A stretch of 64,000 nucleotides of DNA from Frankia casuarinae (GTDB taxonomy: Bacteria > Actinomycetota > Actinomycetes > Frankiales > Frankiaceae). Made by a program: the position numbers and the translations under genes. Below, one piece after another: positions 38,231 through 47,631 of the stretch (position 1 is its first letter; every line of letters begins with the position of its first letter). The notes beneath the pieces are model-generated. The model had not been told where the DNA came from and did not search any database. It saw only the letters and a program-made list of their open reading frames with translations. The stretch spans positions 1,550,001-1,614,000 of the forward strand of contig NC_007777.1 of the NCBI RefSeq assembly GCF_000013345.1, given 5' to 3'.

Positions 38231-39693
38231 GTCGACAGCGTCGGCCCGCGCGATCGCGCGTCTTCGGGGGCACCGCACGGCAGGCCCGCGTGCCGGGGAT
38301 CGCGGTCGGCTCGCTGCTCGACCTCGACGTCGGGCCGGTGGCCCACGGCGGCTTCTGCGTCGCCCGCTCGGGCGGTCGGGTGGTGTTCGTCCGCCATGCC
38401 CTGCCCGGCGAACGGATTCGTGCCCGAGTTACCGACGCCTCCCACGAGCGGTACTGGCGGGCGGACGCGGTCGCCGTCCTGACGCCCTCGCCGGACCGGG
38501 TGGTCGCGCCCTGCCCGCACGCCGGTCCAGGGTTGTGCGGGGGGTGCGACTGGCAGCATGCCGGCCTCGCGGCGCAGCGGCGCGGTAAGGCCGAGGTCGT
38601 GGCCGACGCCCTTCGGCGGTTCGGCGGCCTCGACGCCCGGGTCAGCCCCGCGCACGCCGGGTCCGGCCTAGGGACGGCGGCCGAGGCCGGACCCGGCGCC
38701 GAGCCGGCGCTGGAGGTGCTGGTCGAGGCGGTGCCCGTCGGCGGTCCGGAGCGGCTGACCGGATCCGACCGGCCCGGTGGCGCCGACGACGGACTGGCGT
38801 GGCGGACCCGGATGCGCTTCGCGGTGACGGCCGGCGGCGAGGTCGGGCTGCGGGCGAGCCGCTCGCACGAGGTGGTGGCGACGCCGGACTGCCGCATCGC
38901 CCACCCCCTCGTCCTCGCGGCGCTCGCCGGCCGGCGGTTTCCTGGGGCCGACGCCGTCGAGGTCGCGGCCAGCCCGGCGACCGGGCAGGTGGCCGTGGCG
39001 GTGCATCCCGCCGGTGCCGGGACGGTCGTCAACGACGAGCACGCCGGGACCGGCGAGGATCCCGGGGAGGTCGGAGCCCCCGGGGAGGTCGTCGAGGTGG
39101 TGGGGGGGCGGAGGTTCCGGCTCGGGCCGGAGGTGTTCTGGCAGGTCCATCCGGCGGCTCCCGGCGTGCTGGTGGACGCGGTCCGCGAGGCCCTGCGTCC
39201 CCGAGCCGGGGAGACCGCGCTCGACCTGTATGCCGGGACGGGCCTGTTCGCGGCGTTCCTCGCGGAGGATGTCGGCGCCGCTGGCCGCGTCATCGCGCTG
39301 GAGTCCGACGCCGCGTCGGTCGCGGCCGCGGCGAACAACCTCGCCGATCTGCCATGGGTCTCGCTGCGGGCGTTGCGGGTGACGCCGGCTACCGTTCGTG
39401 GGGTGGTCGGTACGGGCGGGCCGGCCGGCCGGGTCGATCTCGCGGTGCTCGACCCGCCGCGCACCGGGGCGGGCCCGGCGGTGGTGGCCGCGCTGCTCGC
39501 CCATCGCCCCCGCGCGGTCGCCTACGTCGCCTGCGATCCTGTCGCGCTGGGTCGGGACCTCGCCGCCGCGGCGGCCGCGGGCTACGACCTCGTCGTGTTG
39601 CGCGCCTTCGACCTGTTTCCGATGACCGCCCACGTCGAGTGCGTGGCACTGCTCGAGCCGCGCGGCGCGGACCGGAATCCGAACCTGGTGTGA
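38227..39693 (+). CDS. TRAM-domain class I RNA methyltransferase (RlmD/TrmA type)
   Basis: 488 residues, GTG overlapping the permease stop. N-terminal TRAM domain ([20 protein letters not shown]), Fe-S cysteines C96, C104 and C107 ([15 protein letters not shown]) with a fourth in TPDCRIAHP, and SAM site [16 protein letters not shown]. The catalytic part shows [10 protein letters not shown] and [13 protein letters not shown] with the nucleophilic cysteine. It makes 5-methyluridine in rRNA or tRNA. Acidic insertions near 140-175 ([13 protein letters not shown]) are lineage-specific. Followed 23 bases later by a stem-loop. Confidence 0.9.
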   Translation: MSRQRRPARSRVFGGTARQARVPGIAVGSLLDLDVGPVAHGGFCVARSGGRVVFVRHALPGERIRARVTDASHERYWRADAVAVLTPSPDRVVAPCPHAGPGLCGGCDWQHAGLAAQRRGKAEVVADALRRFGGLDARVSPAHAGSGLGTAAEAGPGAEPALEVLVEAVPVGGPERLTGSDRPGGADDGLAWRTRMRFAVTAGGEVGLRASRSHEVVATPDCRIAHPLVLAALAGRRFPGADAVEVAASPATGQVAVAVHPAGAGTVVNDEHAGTGEDPGEVGAPGEVVEVVGGRRFRLGPEVFWQVHPAAPGVLVDAVREALRPRAGETALDLYAGTGLFAAFLAEDVGAAGRVIALESDAASVAAAANNLADLPWVSLRALRVTPATVRGVVGTGGPAGRVDLAVLDPPRTGAGPAVVAALLAHRPRAVAYVACDPVALGRDLAAAAAAGYDLVVLRAFDLFPMTAHVECVALLEPRGADRNPNLV

Positions 39694-39715
39694 TTGCGTC
39701 GGTACCAGAAGTGTC

Positions 39716-39744
39716 GCCGGAAGGCCGTGGACTCCACTTCCGGC
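39716..39744 (+). terminator. Stem-loop after the RNA methyltransferase gene
   Basis: GCCGGAAG pairs with CTTCCGGC, enclosing GTGGA-C-TCCAC, which can form an inner stem. It begins 23 bases after the stop codon. Confidence 0.6.
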
Positions 39745-39903
39745 CGCTCCCGACACGACCTGGTCGTGCCGGCGTGTCGCCCGCGCGCCACGCCGACAGA
39801 GTGTGTGCATCCGCGTACTCGGATCCGGACCAATAGTGGACAACCGGGGAGGTGGATTCTACCGCGATCAGGCCTATTGCCTGACGGTCTACGAGGAACT
39901 CAC

Positions 39904-39945
39904 ATGTCGGGTGCCCGTCTGCAAGGGGCCAGACGGGCTGCGTAG
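39904..39945 (+). promoter_or_regulatory. Candidate 13-codon uORF with hairpin in the dxs leader
   Basis: ATG at 39904 has GAGGA six bases upstream and reads [13 protein letters not shown] then TAG. GCCCGTCTG (39913-39921) pairs perfectly with CAGACGGGC (39930-39938) inside the uORF. It includes an AGA codon, rare in this genome. It ends 49 bases before the dxs start. A leader-peptide attenuator is possible; no known riboswitch motif (including TPP) was recognised. The 301-base gap holds nothing else except the upstream stem-loop. Confidence 0.4.
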
Positions 39946-39994
39946 ACTTTGCCGGACCCGGACCGATCCCCTTTCGGGAGAGGGAGTTCACGCC

Positions 39995-41962
39995 GTGTCG
40001 CTTCTGTCCACGATCAGTAGTCCGCAGGACGTCAAGCGCCTCGACCACGAGGAGCTCGCCACCCTGGCGGCCGAGATCCGTGATTTCCTCATTCACGCAG
40101 TCGCGCGTACGGGAGGTCACCTCGGGCCGAATCTGGGGGCTGTCGAGCTGACGTTGGCAATACATCGTGTGTTTGATTCGCCATTCGACCGCATCCTTTG
40201 GGACACCGGCCATCAGTCCTATGTGCACAAGATTCTGACCGGCCGGGCGGACGATTTCTCCGGGCTGCGCCAGCGGGGTGGCCTTTCCGGCTACCCCAGC
40301 CGGGCCGAGTCCGAGCACGACATCATCGAGAATTCGCACGCCTCGACCGCCCTGTCCTACGCCGACGGGCTGTCGCGTGCCTACGCGCTGCGTGGTGAGG
40401 ACCGGGCCGTCGTCGCCGTCGTCGGTGACGGCGCCCTGACCGGCGGGATGTGCTGGGAGGCGCTGAACAACATCGCCGCCGACGACCGGCCCGTCGTCAT
40501 CGTCGTCAACGACAACGGCCGCTCCTACGCACCGACGATCGGCGGCCTCGCCGACCACCTCGCCGCGCTGCGGCTGGCGCCCGAGTACGAGCAGGTCCTC
40601 GACGTCGTCAAGCAGGTCCTCGGCCGCACCCCGCTGGTCGGCCCCCCGCTGTTCGACGCGCTGCACGGCATCAAGAAGGGCATCAAAGACGTCGTCCAGC
40701 CGCAGGGCATGTTCGAGGACCTCGGCCTGAAGTACGTCGGCCCGGTCGACGGCCACGACGTCGTCGCGGTCGAGTCGGCCCTGCGCCGGGCTCGGGATTT
40801 CGGCGGGCCCGTCATCGTCCACTGCGTGACCCGCAAGGGCTTCGGCTACCCGCCGGCGGAGCAGGACGACGCCGACAACTTCCACGGCGTCGGCATCATC
40901 GACCCGGCGACCGGCAAGCCGGTGTCGACGTCGAAGACCATCAGCTGGACGAGCATCTTCTCGGACGAGATCGTGCAGATCGGTTCCGAGCGGCCCGACG
41001 TCGTCACGCTGACCGCCGCGATGCTCCAGCCGGTTGGTCTCGGCGCCTTCGCCAAGGCCTACCCGGACCGGGTGTTCGACGTCGGTATCGCCGAGCAGCA
41101 CGCCGTCACCTCGGCCGCCGGGCTCGCGATGGGTGGGCTCAAGCCCGTCGTGTGTCTCTACGCCACGTTCCTCAACCGCGCGTTCGACCAGGTCCTGATG
41201 GACGTCGCCCTGCACCGCCAGCCCGTGACGTTCGTGCTCGATCGGGCCGGCATCACCGGGGAGGACGGGGCGTCGCACAACGGCATGTGGGACCTGTCGT
41301 TCCTGCAGGTCGTCCCGGGGCTCGCGATCGCCGCCCCGCGGGACGCGCCGACCCTGCGGGCGGAGCTGCGTGAGGCCGTGGGTGACACCGACGGCCCGAC
41401 CGTCGTGCGTTTCCCCAAGGGCAAGGTCGCCGTGGACGTGCCGGCGATTGACACGGTCGGCGGGGTGGACGTGCTCTACCGTTCGCCGAAGGTGGCCCAG
41501 CGCCGCGAGGTGCTGCTGGTCTCCATCGGCGCGATGGCCGCCACCTGCCTGGAGGTCGCGGAGCGGGTCGCGAGCCAGGGCATCGGCATCACCGTTGTCG
41601 ACCCGCGGTGGGTCAAGCCACTGGACCCGGCGCTGATCGATCTTGCCCGCGCCCACGACCTCGTCGTCACCGTCGAGGATAACGGCCGGGTCGGCGGGGT
41701 CGGGGCGGCGCTGGCCCAGCTGCTGCGCGACGCCGACGTTGACGTGCCCCTGCGGGACTTCGGCATCGCCCAGCGCTTCCTCGACCACGGCAAGCGGGAC
41801 GAGGTCATGGCCGAGGTCGGGCTTGCCCCGCAGGACCTCGCCCGCAAGGTCGTCGAGGCCGTCGCGAAGCGCCAGCCGGCGATCGAGGACGACCCGACCT
41901 CGCCCGGCGAAGCGGCCCCGGCGGGCGAGCGGGCCGGCGAGGCCATCGGCGACCAGCGCTGA
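39995..41962 (+). CDS. dxs: 1-deoxy-D-xylulose-5-phosphate synthase
   Basis: 655 residues, GTG at 39995 with GGGAGAGGGAG upstream. TPP-binding motif [16 protein letters not shown] with [10 protein letters not shown], catalytic Glu367 in [14 protein letters not shown], and transketolase-like domains 2 and 3. It condenses pyruvate and glyceraldehyde-3-phosphate in the first MEP-pathway step, feeding isoprenoids that include the polyprenyl carrier used by the glycan enzymes here. It appears monocistronic, with repeats after its stop. The C-terminal acidic tail ([17 protein letters not shown]) is non-conserved. Confidence 0.97.
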   Translation: MSLLSTISSPQDVKRLDHEELATLAAEIRDFLIHAVARTGGHLGPNLGAVELTLAIHRVFDSPFDRILWDTGHQSYVHKILTGRADDFSGLRQRGGLSGYPSRAESEHDIIENSHASTALSYADGLSRAYALRGEDRAVVAVVGDGALTGGMCWEALNNIAADDRPVVIVVNDNGRSYAPTIGGLADHLAALRLAPEYEQVLDVVKQVLGRTPLVGPPLFDALHGIKKGIKDVVQPQGMFEDLGLKYVGPVDGHDVVAVESALRRARDFGGPVIVHCVTRKGFGYPPAEQDDADNFHGVGIIDPATGKPVSTSKTISWTSIFSDEIVQIGSERPDVVTLTAAMLQPVGLGAFAKAYPDRVFDVGIAEQHAVTSAAGLAMGGLKPVVCLYATFLNRAFDQVLMDVALHRQPVTFVLDRAGITGEDGASHNGMWDLSFLQVVPGLAIAAPRDAPTLRAELREAVGDTDGPTVVRFPKGKVAVDVPAIDTVGGVDVLYRSPKVAQRREVLLVSIGAMAATCLEVAERVASQGIGITVVDPRWVKPLDPALIDLARAHDLVVTVEDNGRVGGVGAALAQLLRDADVDVPLRDFGIAQRFLDHGKRDEVMAEVGLAPQDLARKVVEAVAKRQPAIEDDPTSPGEAAPAGERAGEAIGDQR

Positions 41963-41969
41963 CCGCGGC

Positions 41970-42039
41970 GCGCTGACCCCGGTGCTCTGACTCGGGTGCG
42001 CTGATCCCGGTGCTCTGACTCGGGTGCGCTGATCCCGGA
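41970..42039 (+). repeat. 28-bp direct repeat, 2.5 copies, after dxs
   Basis: Copies begin at 41970, 41998 and 42026 (half). The unit reads GCGCTGA(C/T)CCCGGTGCTC then TGACTCGGGT. It starts seven bases after the dxs stop and may act in transcript ends. Confidence 0.8.
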
Positions 42040-42084
42040 CGCACCCGGGTGCCGCCCGGTCATCGGGGTCCGACGGGCAAGGAC

Positions 42085-42188
42085 CCGCCACCGTGTCGGG
42101 ATCCGCCACCGTGTCGGGATCCGCCACCGTGTCGGGATCCGCCACCGTGTCGGGATCCGCCACCGTGTCGGGCCGCCACCGTGTCGGG
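42085..42188 (+). repeat. 18-bp tandem array, six copies, upstream of the flippase-like gene
   Basis: Four 18-base units of CCGCCACCGTGTCGGGAT then two that lack the last AT. The array ends 43 bases before the GTG of the next gene. With the 28-bp repeats it fills the 269-base intergenic gap. It is not a CRISPR array: there are no spacers. Confidence 0.9.
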
Positions 42189-42231
42189 GCCCGGCGCGGT
42201 GGCGGCCCGACCGCCGTCCTAGGCTGACCAG

Positions 42232-43230
42232 GTGGGTGAGCACACCGTGTCGGCGCGCCAGGGCGCCGCCTCCCGCCGCCGGGCTGGGCACGGCCCACGC
42301 TGGTGGGCCGTGCGTGGTGCGCTTCTGGTGGCCCTCGGGCTACTGGTTCTCGCCATGGTCAGCCAGTGGAACGAGATCGAGGAGTCCGTCCGCTCGCTCA
42401 CCGTGGGCGGCGTGGTGGCCTCGGGTGTGGTCACCGTGCTTGCCGTCGGTACCACCGTGTTGTCCTGGCGGGCGTTGCTGGGGGGGTTGGGCGCCGCGCT
42501 TCCCCTGCGGGCCGCCGTGCGGATCTTCTTCGTCGGGCAGATCGGCAAATATATCCCGGGCAGCGTGTGGCCGGTGCTCGCGCAGATGGAGCTCTCCCGC
42601 GACCACGGCGTCTCCCGGCCGAAGGCGGCTTCGGCGAGCCTGGTCGTGTTGGCGCTCGCGGTGCCGAGCGGGGGGCTCGCCGCGGCGGTCACCCTGCCGT
42701 TCGTCTCCGCGCAGGCGCTCGCCGACTACTGGTGGGCGCTGGCGGTCGTGCCCGTCTTCGTCGTCGTGCTCTGTCCCCCGGTGCTGTCCCGCCTGCTGGC
42801 GCTGGCATTCCGGCTGCTGCGCCGCCCACCGCTGACCGAACCGCTGCCCCCGCGGGCCGTCGCCGCCGGAGCCGGCTGGTTGCTGCTCAGCTTCTGCTGC
42901 TACGGGGTGGCGACCTGGCTGCTCGTCCGGGATCTGCATCCGGCGGTCGGTGGCGGCCGGCTGTTGCTGCTCTCCCTCGGGGCCTATGCCCTGGCCTGGA
43001 CCGCCGGATTTCTGGTACTGGTGCTGCCCGCCGGGGCGGGGGTGCGGGAGGCGGTGCTGGTGCTGGCGCTGGCGCCGGCGGTCGCCAGCGGGCCGGCGAC
43101 CCTGGTCGCGTTGGTGGCGCGGCTTCTCGCCACGATCGCCGACCTGGTCTGGGCGCTCGTCGGTGTCGCCCTACGGCAGCGGGGTGCTCGGCTGTTGTGT
43201 ACTGATGATGCGATGCAGGAGCGAATGTGA
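42232..43230 (+). CDS. Lysylphosphatidylglycerol synthase TM-region-like protein (UPF0104)
   Basis: 332 residues, GTG start without a clear ribosome site. About eight helices, with the family motif FFVGQIGKYIPGSVWPVLAQ at 95-115. This family has the flippase-like membrane part of MprF without the aminoacyl-transferase domain, and is often near glycan or lipid genes. A lipid or glycan translocation role is inference. The stop overlaps the next start (GTGA, 43227-43230). Confidence 0.8.
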   Translation: MGEHTVSARQGAASRRRAGHGPRWWAVRGALLVALGLLVLAMVSQWNEIEESVRSLTVGGVVASGVVTVLAVGTTVLSWRALLGGLGAALPLRAAVRIFFVGQIGKYIPGSVWPVLAQMELSRDHGVSRPKAASASLVVLALAVPSGGLAAAVTLPFVSAQALADYWWALAVVPVFVVVLCPPVLSRLLALAFRLLRRPPLTEPLPPRAVAAGAGWLLLSFCCYGVATWLLVRDLHPAVGGGRLLLLSLGAYALAWTAGFLVLVLPAGAGVREAVLVLALAPAVASGPATLVALVARLLATIADLVWALVGVALRQRGARLLCTDDAMQERM

Positions 43231-43889
43231 GGAAAGTGGGAGGAGGGTGGGGGGTGCACCATGACCCGCAACGGCCACCCGGGTGGCCCCCGCCCGTCCC
43301 GCCGATCTCGTGGGGCGGCCCCGGGTGGCCGGGCGGGCCGCCGGCACCCCGCCGTAGTCGGGCCCGGTGGCTGATCCCGCTCGTCCTCGTGCTCGCCCTC
43401 CTGACCGGCGCGGGCGGAACCGGTCTGTTCCTGCTCCTCCGCTCCACCGACGGCCCTGCCAACGCCGTCCGCGCCTACCTGATGGAGGTCAGGGACTCGC
43501 GCTACGAGGCCGCTTACGTCCGCCTCTGCCCGTCGGTCCAGGAACGCCGCCCAGCGTCCGAGTTCGCCATCATCATGCGGGCTCTGGACGATGTCCAGGG
43601 CGGTATCGCCTCGTTCGCCGTGCGAAGAGTGCAGATCCACCGGTCCGTGGGTTCCCCGACGGTCCGGGAGGTTCAGGTCGACGTCCGGCGCGGCAGCGCC
43701 GCGGCGAGCCACGAGACGTACCAGGTGGGAAAGGAATCCGGAAGCTACTGCCTGCTGACGCCCGGCGCCCCGTTCTCCTTGGACCCGTCGCTGCCCCCGG
43801 ATCTTCAGCAGCCGGGCCCGTTCGATGATTCCCCCGGCGATGGCCGACGCGGCGGTGGCGACGACGAGCCACCGGTCCGCACGGCCTGA
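43227..43889 (+). CDS. Single-pass anchored extracytoplasmic protein, DUF4878/NTF2-like
   Basis: 220 residues, GTG with GGAG six bases upstream, overlapping the gene before it. A Pro/Gly/Trp-rich cytoplasmic N-terminus (residues 1-45) precedes one membrane helix (WLIPLVLVLALLTGAGGTGLFL). The outer domain begins STDGPANAVRAYLMEVRDSRYEAAYVRLC, the usual opening of DUF4878-type domains. No enzyme motif. A Gly/Asp-rich tail ends it. Function unknown; coupling to the membrane protein suggests a shared envelope role. Confidence 0.65.
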   Translation: MRKVGGGWGVHHDPQRPPGWPPPVPPISWGGPGWPGGPPAPRRSRARWLIPLVLVLALLTGAGGTGLFLLLRSTDGPANAVRAYLMEVRDSRYEAAYVRLCPSVQERRPASEFAIIMRALDDVQGGIASFAVRRVQIHRSVGSPTVREVQVDVRRGSAAASHETYQVGKESGSYCLLTPGAPFSLDPSLPPDLQQPGPFDDSPGDGRRGGGDDEPPVRTA

Positions 43890-43920
43890 CCGGCGCCGAT
43901 GGTCAGGGCGGCCGATTGGA

Positions 43921-46068
43921 TCAGCGCAGGGTGGCGACCCCCGGCGGGGCGAAGCGCTGCCCGGTGACGGCCTCGCTGATGCCGCTACGGTCCAGGTAGG
44001 GCGTGATGCCGCCGAGGTGGAACGGCCAGCCGGCGCCGAGGATCATGCACAGGTCGATGTCGGCGGCCTCCGCGACGATCTTCTCGGTCAGCATCAGATG
44101 GATCTCCTCGGCGAGCGCCCGCAGCGCCGCCTCGCGTACCTCGTCCCCGGTCAGCGGGGTGGCGGCCGGGGACGGCGTGAAGATGAGCGCGGCGGCGTCC
44201 GGGTCGACGGTCTGGACGCCGTCCGGGCCCGTGGTGTAGACGCCGCTCCGGCCCGCCTCGACCAGCCGGGCGAGAGCCGTCGGCCGCCGGAACCGGTCCG
44301 GGAACGCCGCGTGCAGTGTCTCCGCGACGTGCAGGGCGACCGGCGGCCCGACGAGGGCGAGCAGGGTCATCGGGGACATCGGCAGCCCCAGCGGATCGAG
44401 GGCGTGGTCGGCCTCCTCGAGCGGCGTACCGCCCTCTGTCGCGCCGAGCACCTCCCCGAGGAACCGCGTCAGCAGCCGGTTGACGACGAACGCCGGGGCA
44501 TCGGCGACCAGGACCGCGTTCTTCTTCAGGTTCTTCGCCACGGCCAGCGTCGTCGCGATGGTGGCGTCGTCGCTGCGGGCAGCGCGGACCACCTCGACCA
44601 GGGGGAGGACCGACACCGGATTGAAGAAGTGCAGCCCGGCTACCCGTTCGGGATGATCGAGCCCAGCGGCCATCTCGGTGACCGACAGCGCCGAGGTGTT
44701 CGTCAGGAGCACGGCCGTGGGCGCCACGACGGCCTCGAGCTCCGCGAGCACGGTCCGCTTGACGGCCAGGTTCTCGAAGACGGCCTCGATGACGAGGTCC
44801 GCGTCCGCGAAGGCGTCCTTGGTCAGGGATCCGGTGACGTTCGCCTTGTAGCGGTTCGCCTGGTCGGGGGTGATGCGGTGGCGCAGCAGGAGGTTGTCGA
44901 CCTCCTGGTGGACCCCCGCGACCCCGGCGTCGAGCCGGGCCTGGTCGATGTCGGTGAGCACCACCGGCACCTCGAGCCGGTGCGCGAACACGAGGGCGAG
45001 CTGGCTTGCCATGAGGCCGGCGCCGACCACCCCGACCTTCGTCACGGGCCGGGCCAGCGCCGGGTCCGGCCCGCCCACCGGCCGCTTCGCCCGCTTCTGC
45101 ACGAGGTCGAAGGAGTACAGGCTGGCGGCGAGTTCGTCGCTGACGGACAGATCGGCGAGGGCCTCGGTCTCGGCCGCGTACCCGGTGGCGCGGTCGGCGG
45201 TCTCGGCGAGCGCGAGGAGGTCCAACGCCCGGTAGGCGGCCGGCGCGGCCCCGTGCAGCTTCGCGTCGGCGAGCGTCCGGCCCCGTGCGATCGCCTCCGC
45301 CCAGCCCGCCCCCCGCTCGACCGGCGCGCGGGCGGCCACCGGGTCGACATCGCCGCGCAGCACCTGGCCCACCCAGCGCAGCGCCTCCGCCAGGAAGTCC
45401 GCCGGCTCCAGCAGCACGTCCCCGAGACCCAGCTCGAACGCCTGCCGGCCGCGCAGCATGCGGTTCTGGCTGAGCGCGTTGCCGATGACGACGGACACCG
45501 CCCGTTCGGCGCCGATGAGGTTGGGCAGCAGCTGGGTGCCGCCCCAGCCCGGGACGAGGCCGAGGAAGACCTCTGGGAAGGCGAGTGCGGGAATGCCGGC
45601 GGACAGCGCCCGGTAGTCGCAGTGCAGGGCCAGCTCCAGCCCGCCGCCCAGCGCCGCCCCGTTGACGAGGGCGAAGGTCGGGACCTTCCGGTCACCCAGG
45701 CGACCCTCACCCACCCGGGCGAAGGCCTCGTGCCCGAGGCGGCCGAGCGCCGCGAGCGAGGGGCGGATCCGCTCCGGGTCGGTGAGCGATGAGCGGAAGG
45801 ACAGGTCCGCACCCACGCTGAAGATGAACGGCTTGCCGGTGACGGCGATCGCGGCGACCGGCGGGTCGTGCGCCTCGATCTCGTCGACGGCGGCGAGCAG
45901 GGACCGCAGGCCGGCCGGGCCGAAGGTGTTCGGCCGGGTGTGGTCATGACCGTTGTCGAGGGTGATCAGGGCGACGGGCCCGGCCACCTCGGGCAGCCGC
46001 GCGTAGCGGACGTGGGCGGCCGTGACGACCTCGCCCGGGAAGGACAGGGTCACCTCGTCGATGGTCAT
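43921..46068 (-). CDS. fadB: Fatty-acid oxidation multifunctional protein FadB/FadJ-like (enoyl-CoA hydratase/3-hydroxyacyl-CoA dehydrogenase)
   Basis: 715 residues, ATG at 46068 with GAGGGGAGA upstream. Residues 1-300 are a crotonase domain (NGAALGGGLELALHCDYR, EVFLGLVPGWGGTQLLP). Residues 340-540 are the NAD-binding dehydrogenase (TKVGVVGAGLMASQLALVFA, catalytic His in GLHFFNPVSVLPLVE), followed by HCDH C-terminal domains. It hydrates enoyl-CoA and oxidises 3-hydroxyacyl-CoA. The thiolase 106 bases upstream on the same strand completes the beta-oxidation complex. Confidence 0.93.
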   Translation of the reverse strand: MTIDEVTLSFPGEVVTAAHVRYARLPEVAGPVALITLDNGHDHTRPNTFGPAGLRSLLAAVDEIEAHDPPVAAIAVTGKPFIFSVGADLSFRSSLTDPERIRPSLAALGRLGHEAFARVGEGRLGDRKVPTFALVNGAALGGGLELALHCDYRALSAGIPALAFPEVFLGLVPGWGGTQLLPNLIGAERAVSVVIGNALSQNRMLRGRQAFELGLGDVLLEPADFLAEALRWVGQVLRGDVDPVAARAPVERGAGWAEAIARGRTLADAKLHGAAPAAYRALDLLALAETADRATGYAAETEALADLSVSDELAASLYSFDLVQKRAKRPVGGPDPALARPVTKVGVVGAGLMASQLALVFAHRLEVPVVLTDIDQARLDAGVAGVHQEVDNLLLRHRITPDQANRYKANVTGSLTKDAFADADLVIEAVFENLAVKRTVLAELEAVVAPTAVLLTNTSALSVTEMAAGLDHPERVAGLHFFNPVSVLPLVEVVRAARSDDATIATTLAVAKNLKKNAVLVADAPAFVVNRLLTRFLGEVLGATEGGTPLEEADHALDPLGLPMSPMTLLALVGPPVALHVAETLHAAFPDRFRRPTALARLVEAGRSGVYTTGPDGVQTVDPDAAALIFTPSPAATPLTGDEVREAALRALAEEIHLMLTEKIVAEAADIDLCMILGAGWPFHLGGITPYLDRSGISEAVTGQRFAPPGVATLR

Positions 46069-46123
46069 GGATCTCCCCTCGGTTCCGCCGCGGGCCCGGT
46101 CGTGTCGGACGGGTCGTCCCGGG

Positions 46124-46174
46124 TCGGTCGTCGTGCCTGCTCGGTCGTCGTGCCTGCTCGGTCGTCGTACCTGC
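46124..46174 (+). repeat. 17-bp tandem repeat, three copies, in the fadA-fadB gap
   Basis: Three units of TCGGTCGTCGTGCCTGC (the last with TACC) lie directly before the fadA stop at 46175. The repeat occupies half of the 106-base intergenic gap. Confidence 0.85.
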
Positions 46175-47383
46175 TCAGTTGGCCGCGGCGTGGTGCGGAT
46201 TCGCCCAGATCGTGGTGGCGCCCATGCCGAGACCCACGCACATCGCCGTCATGCCATAGCGCACCTCGGGATGCTCGGCGAACTGCCGGGCGAGCTGGGT
46301 CATCAGGCGCACCCCGCTGGACGCCAGTGGGTGACCGAACGCGATGGCCCCGCCGTACGGGTTGACCCGGGGATCGTCCTCGGCGATGCCGAAGTGGTCG
46401 AGGAAGGCCAGGACCTGCACGGCGAAGGCCTCGTTCAGCTCGAACAGGCCGATGTCGTCGATGGTCAGGCCGGTGCGGGCCAGCGCCTTCTCCGTCGACG
46501 GGATCGGCCCGACGCCCATCACCTCGGGGGGGACTCCGGCGAACGCGAAACCCACCAGGCTCATCTTCGCCGGCAGGCTTAGCTCGGCCGCCACCTCGGC
46601 GGCGGCGAGCAGGCAGCCGGTGGCGCCGTCGTTGAGCCCGGCGGAGTTGCCCGCGGTCACCCGCCCGTGCGGCCGGAACGGCGTGCGCAGCCCGGCGAGC
46701 CCCGCCTGCGTGGTGTCCGGTCGCGGCGGCTCGTCGACGGTGACGAACTCCCAGCCCGTCTCGACGTGCCGGGCGGCCACCGGGACGAGGTCGGGCTGGA
46801 TCTGACCGTTCGCGTACGCCTTGGCGACCTTCTCCTGGGAGGCCAGAGCGAAGGCGTCCGCCCGCGATTTGGTGATCTTGGGGTACCGGTCGTGCAGGTT
46901 CTCGGCGGTCGAGCCCATCACCAGCGCGGAGGTGTCCACGAGCCGTTCGGCGACGAACCGGGGGTTGAGGTCGGCGCCTTCGCCCATCGGGTGGCGGCCC
47001 ATGTGTTCCACCCCGCCGGCCACGGCCACGTCGTAGGCGCCGACGGCGATCGACGAGGCCGTCGTGGTCACCGCCGTGACGGCGCCTGCGCACATCCGGT
47101 CGATCGCGAAGCCCGGCACCGTTTCCGGCAACCCGGACAGGATGGCGGCGACCCGGCCGATGGTCAGGCCTTGATCGCCGATCTGGGTGGTGGCCGCGAT
47201 CGCCACCTCGTCGATCCGCTCGGGGGGGAGGGAAGGATTGCGTCGCAGCAGCTCCCGGATCACCCGCACGATCAGATCGTCGGCACGGGTCTCGGCGTAG
47301 ACGCCCTTGGCCTTCCCGAACGGGGTTCGGACCCCGTCGACGAACACGACGTCGCGTACGAAGTTTCTGGATGATCCGAACAC
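46175..47383 (-). CDS. fadA: Acetyl-CoA C-acyltransferase (3-ketoacyl-CoA thiolase)
   Basis: 402 residues, GTG at 47383 with GGGAGG five bases upstream. Thiolase active sites: Cys98 in IDRMCAGAVTA, NPYGGAIAFGHPLASSG with the histidine, and the second cysteine in MCVGLGMGATTIWA. It cleaves 3-ketoacyl-CoA with CoA. Followed by fadB, so the two form the trifunctional complex. The Gly-rich C-terminal motif is complete, so it should be active. Confidence 0.94.
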   Translation of the reverse strand: MFGSSRNFVRDVVFVDGVRTPFGKAKGVYAETRADDLIVRVIRELLRRNPSLPPERIDEVAIAATTQIGDQGLTIGRVAAILSGLPETVPGFAIDRMCAGAVTAVTTTASSIAVGAYDVAVAGGVEHMGRHPMGEGADLNPRFVAERLVDTSALVMGSTAENLHDRYPKITKSRADAFALASQEKVAKAYANGQIQPDLVPVAARHVETGWEFVTVDEPPRPDTTQAGLAGLRTPFRPHGRVTAGNSAGLNDGATGCLLAAAEVAAELSLPAKMSLVGFAFAGVPPEVMGVGPIPSTEKALARTGLTIDDIGLFELNEAFAVQVLAFLDHFGIAEDDPRVNPYGGAIAFGHPLASSGVRLMTQLARQFAEHPEVRYGMTAMCVGLGMGATTIWANPHHAAAN

Positions 47384-47631
47384 GGGACCTCCCGACCCGC
47401 GGCCGCCACCGACCGCCGGTTCGTCGCCGTCGAACGTCGGCCGTTGTCCGAAACCCGGTTCCAGGGCCTGGACAGCCAGCCGGCACCGGCGCGGATACCG
47501 CCGGCACGGCTAGCCTACGGCAGCGGTTACCAGCCGGTAGACATCCCGGAGCCATGGATGCCGGATGCCCGGGGAGGCCGATGCCGTGATGCGCCGGTCC
47601 GTCCCTGGCCCACGACCCGCGGATCCGGTCG

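Noticed and set aside
42085-42188. Regular repeats suggestive of CRISPR
   Set aside because: Units are contiguous with no spacers, and no cas genes are present.
43825-45792. A 655-codon plus-strand frame opposite fadB
   Set aside because: Shadow of fadB; composition Arg/Gly/Asp-rich and without family features.
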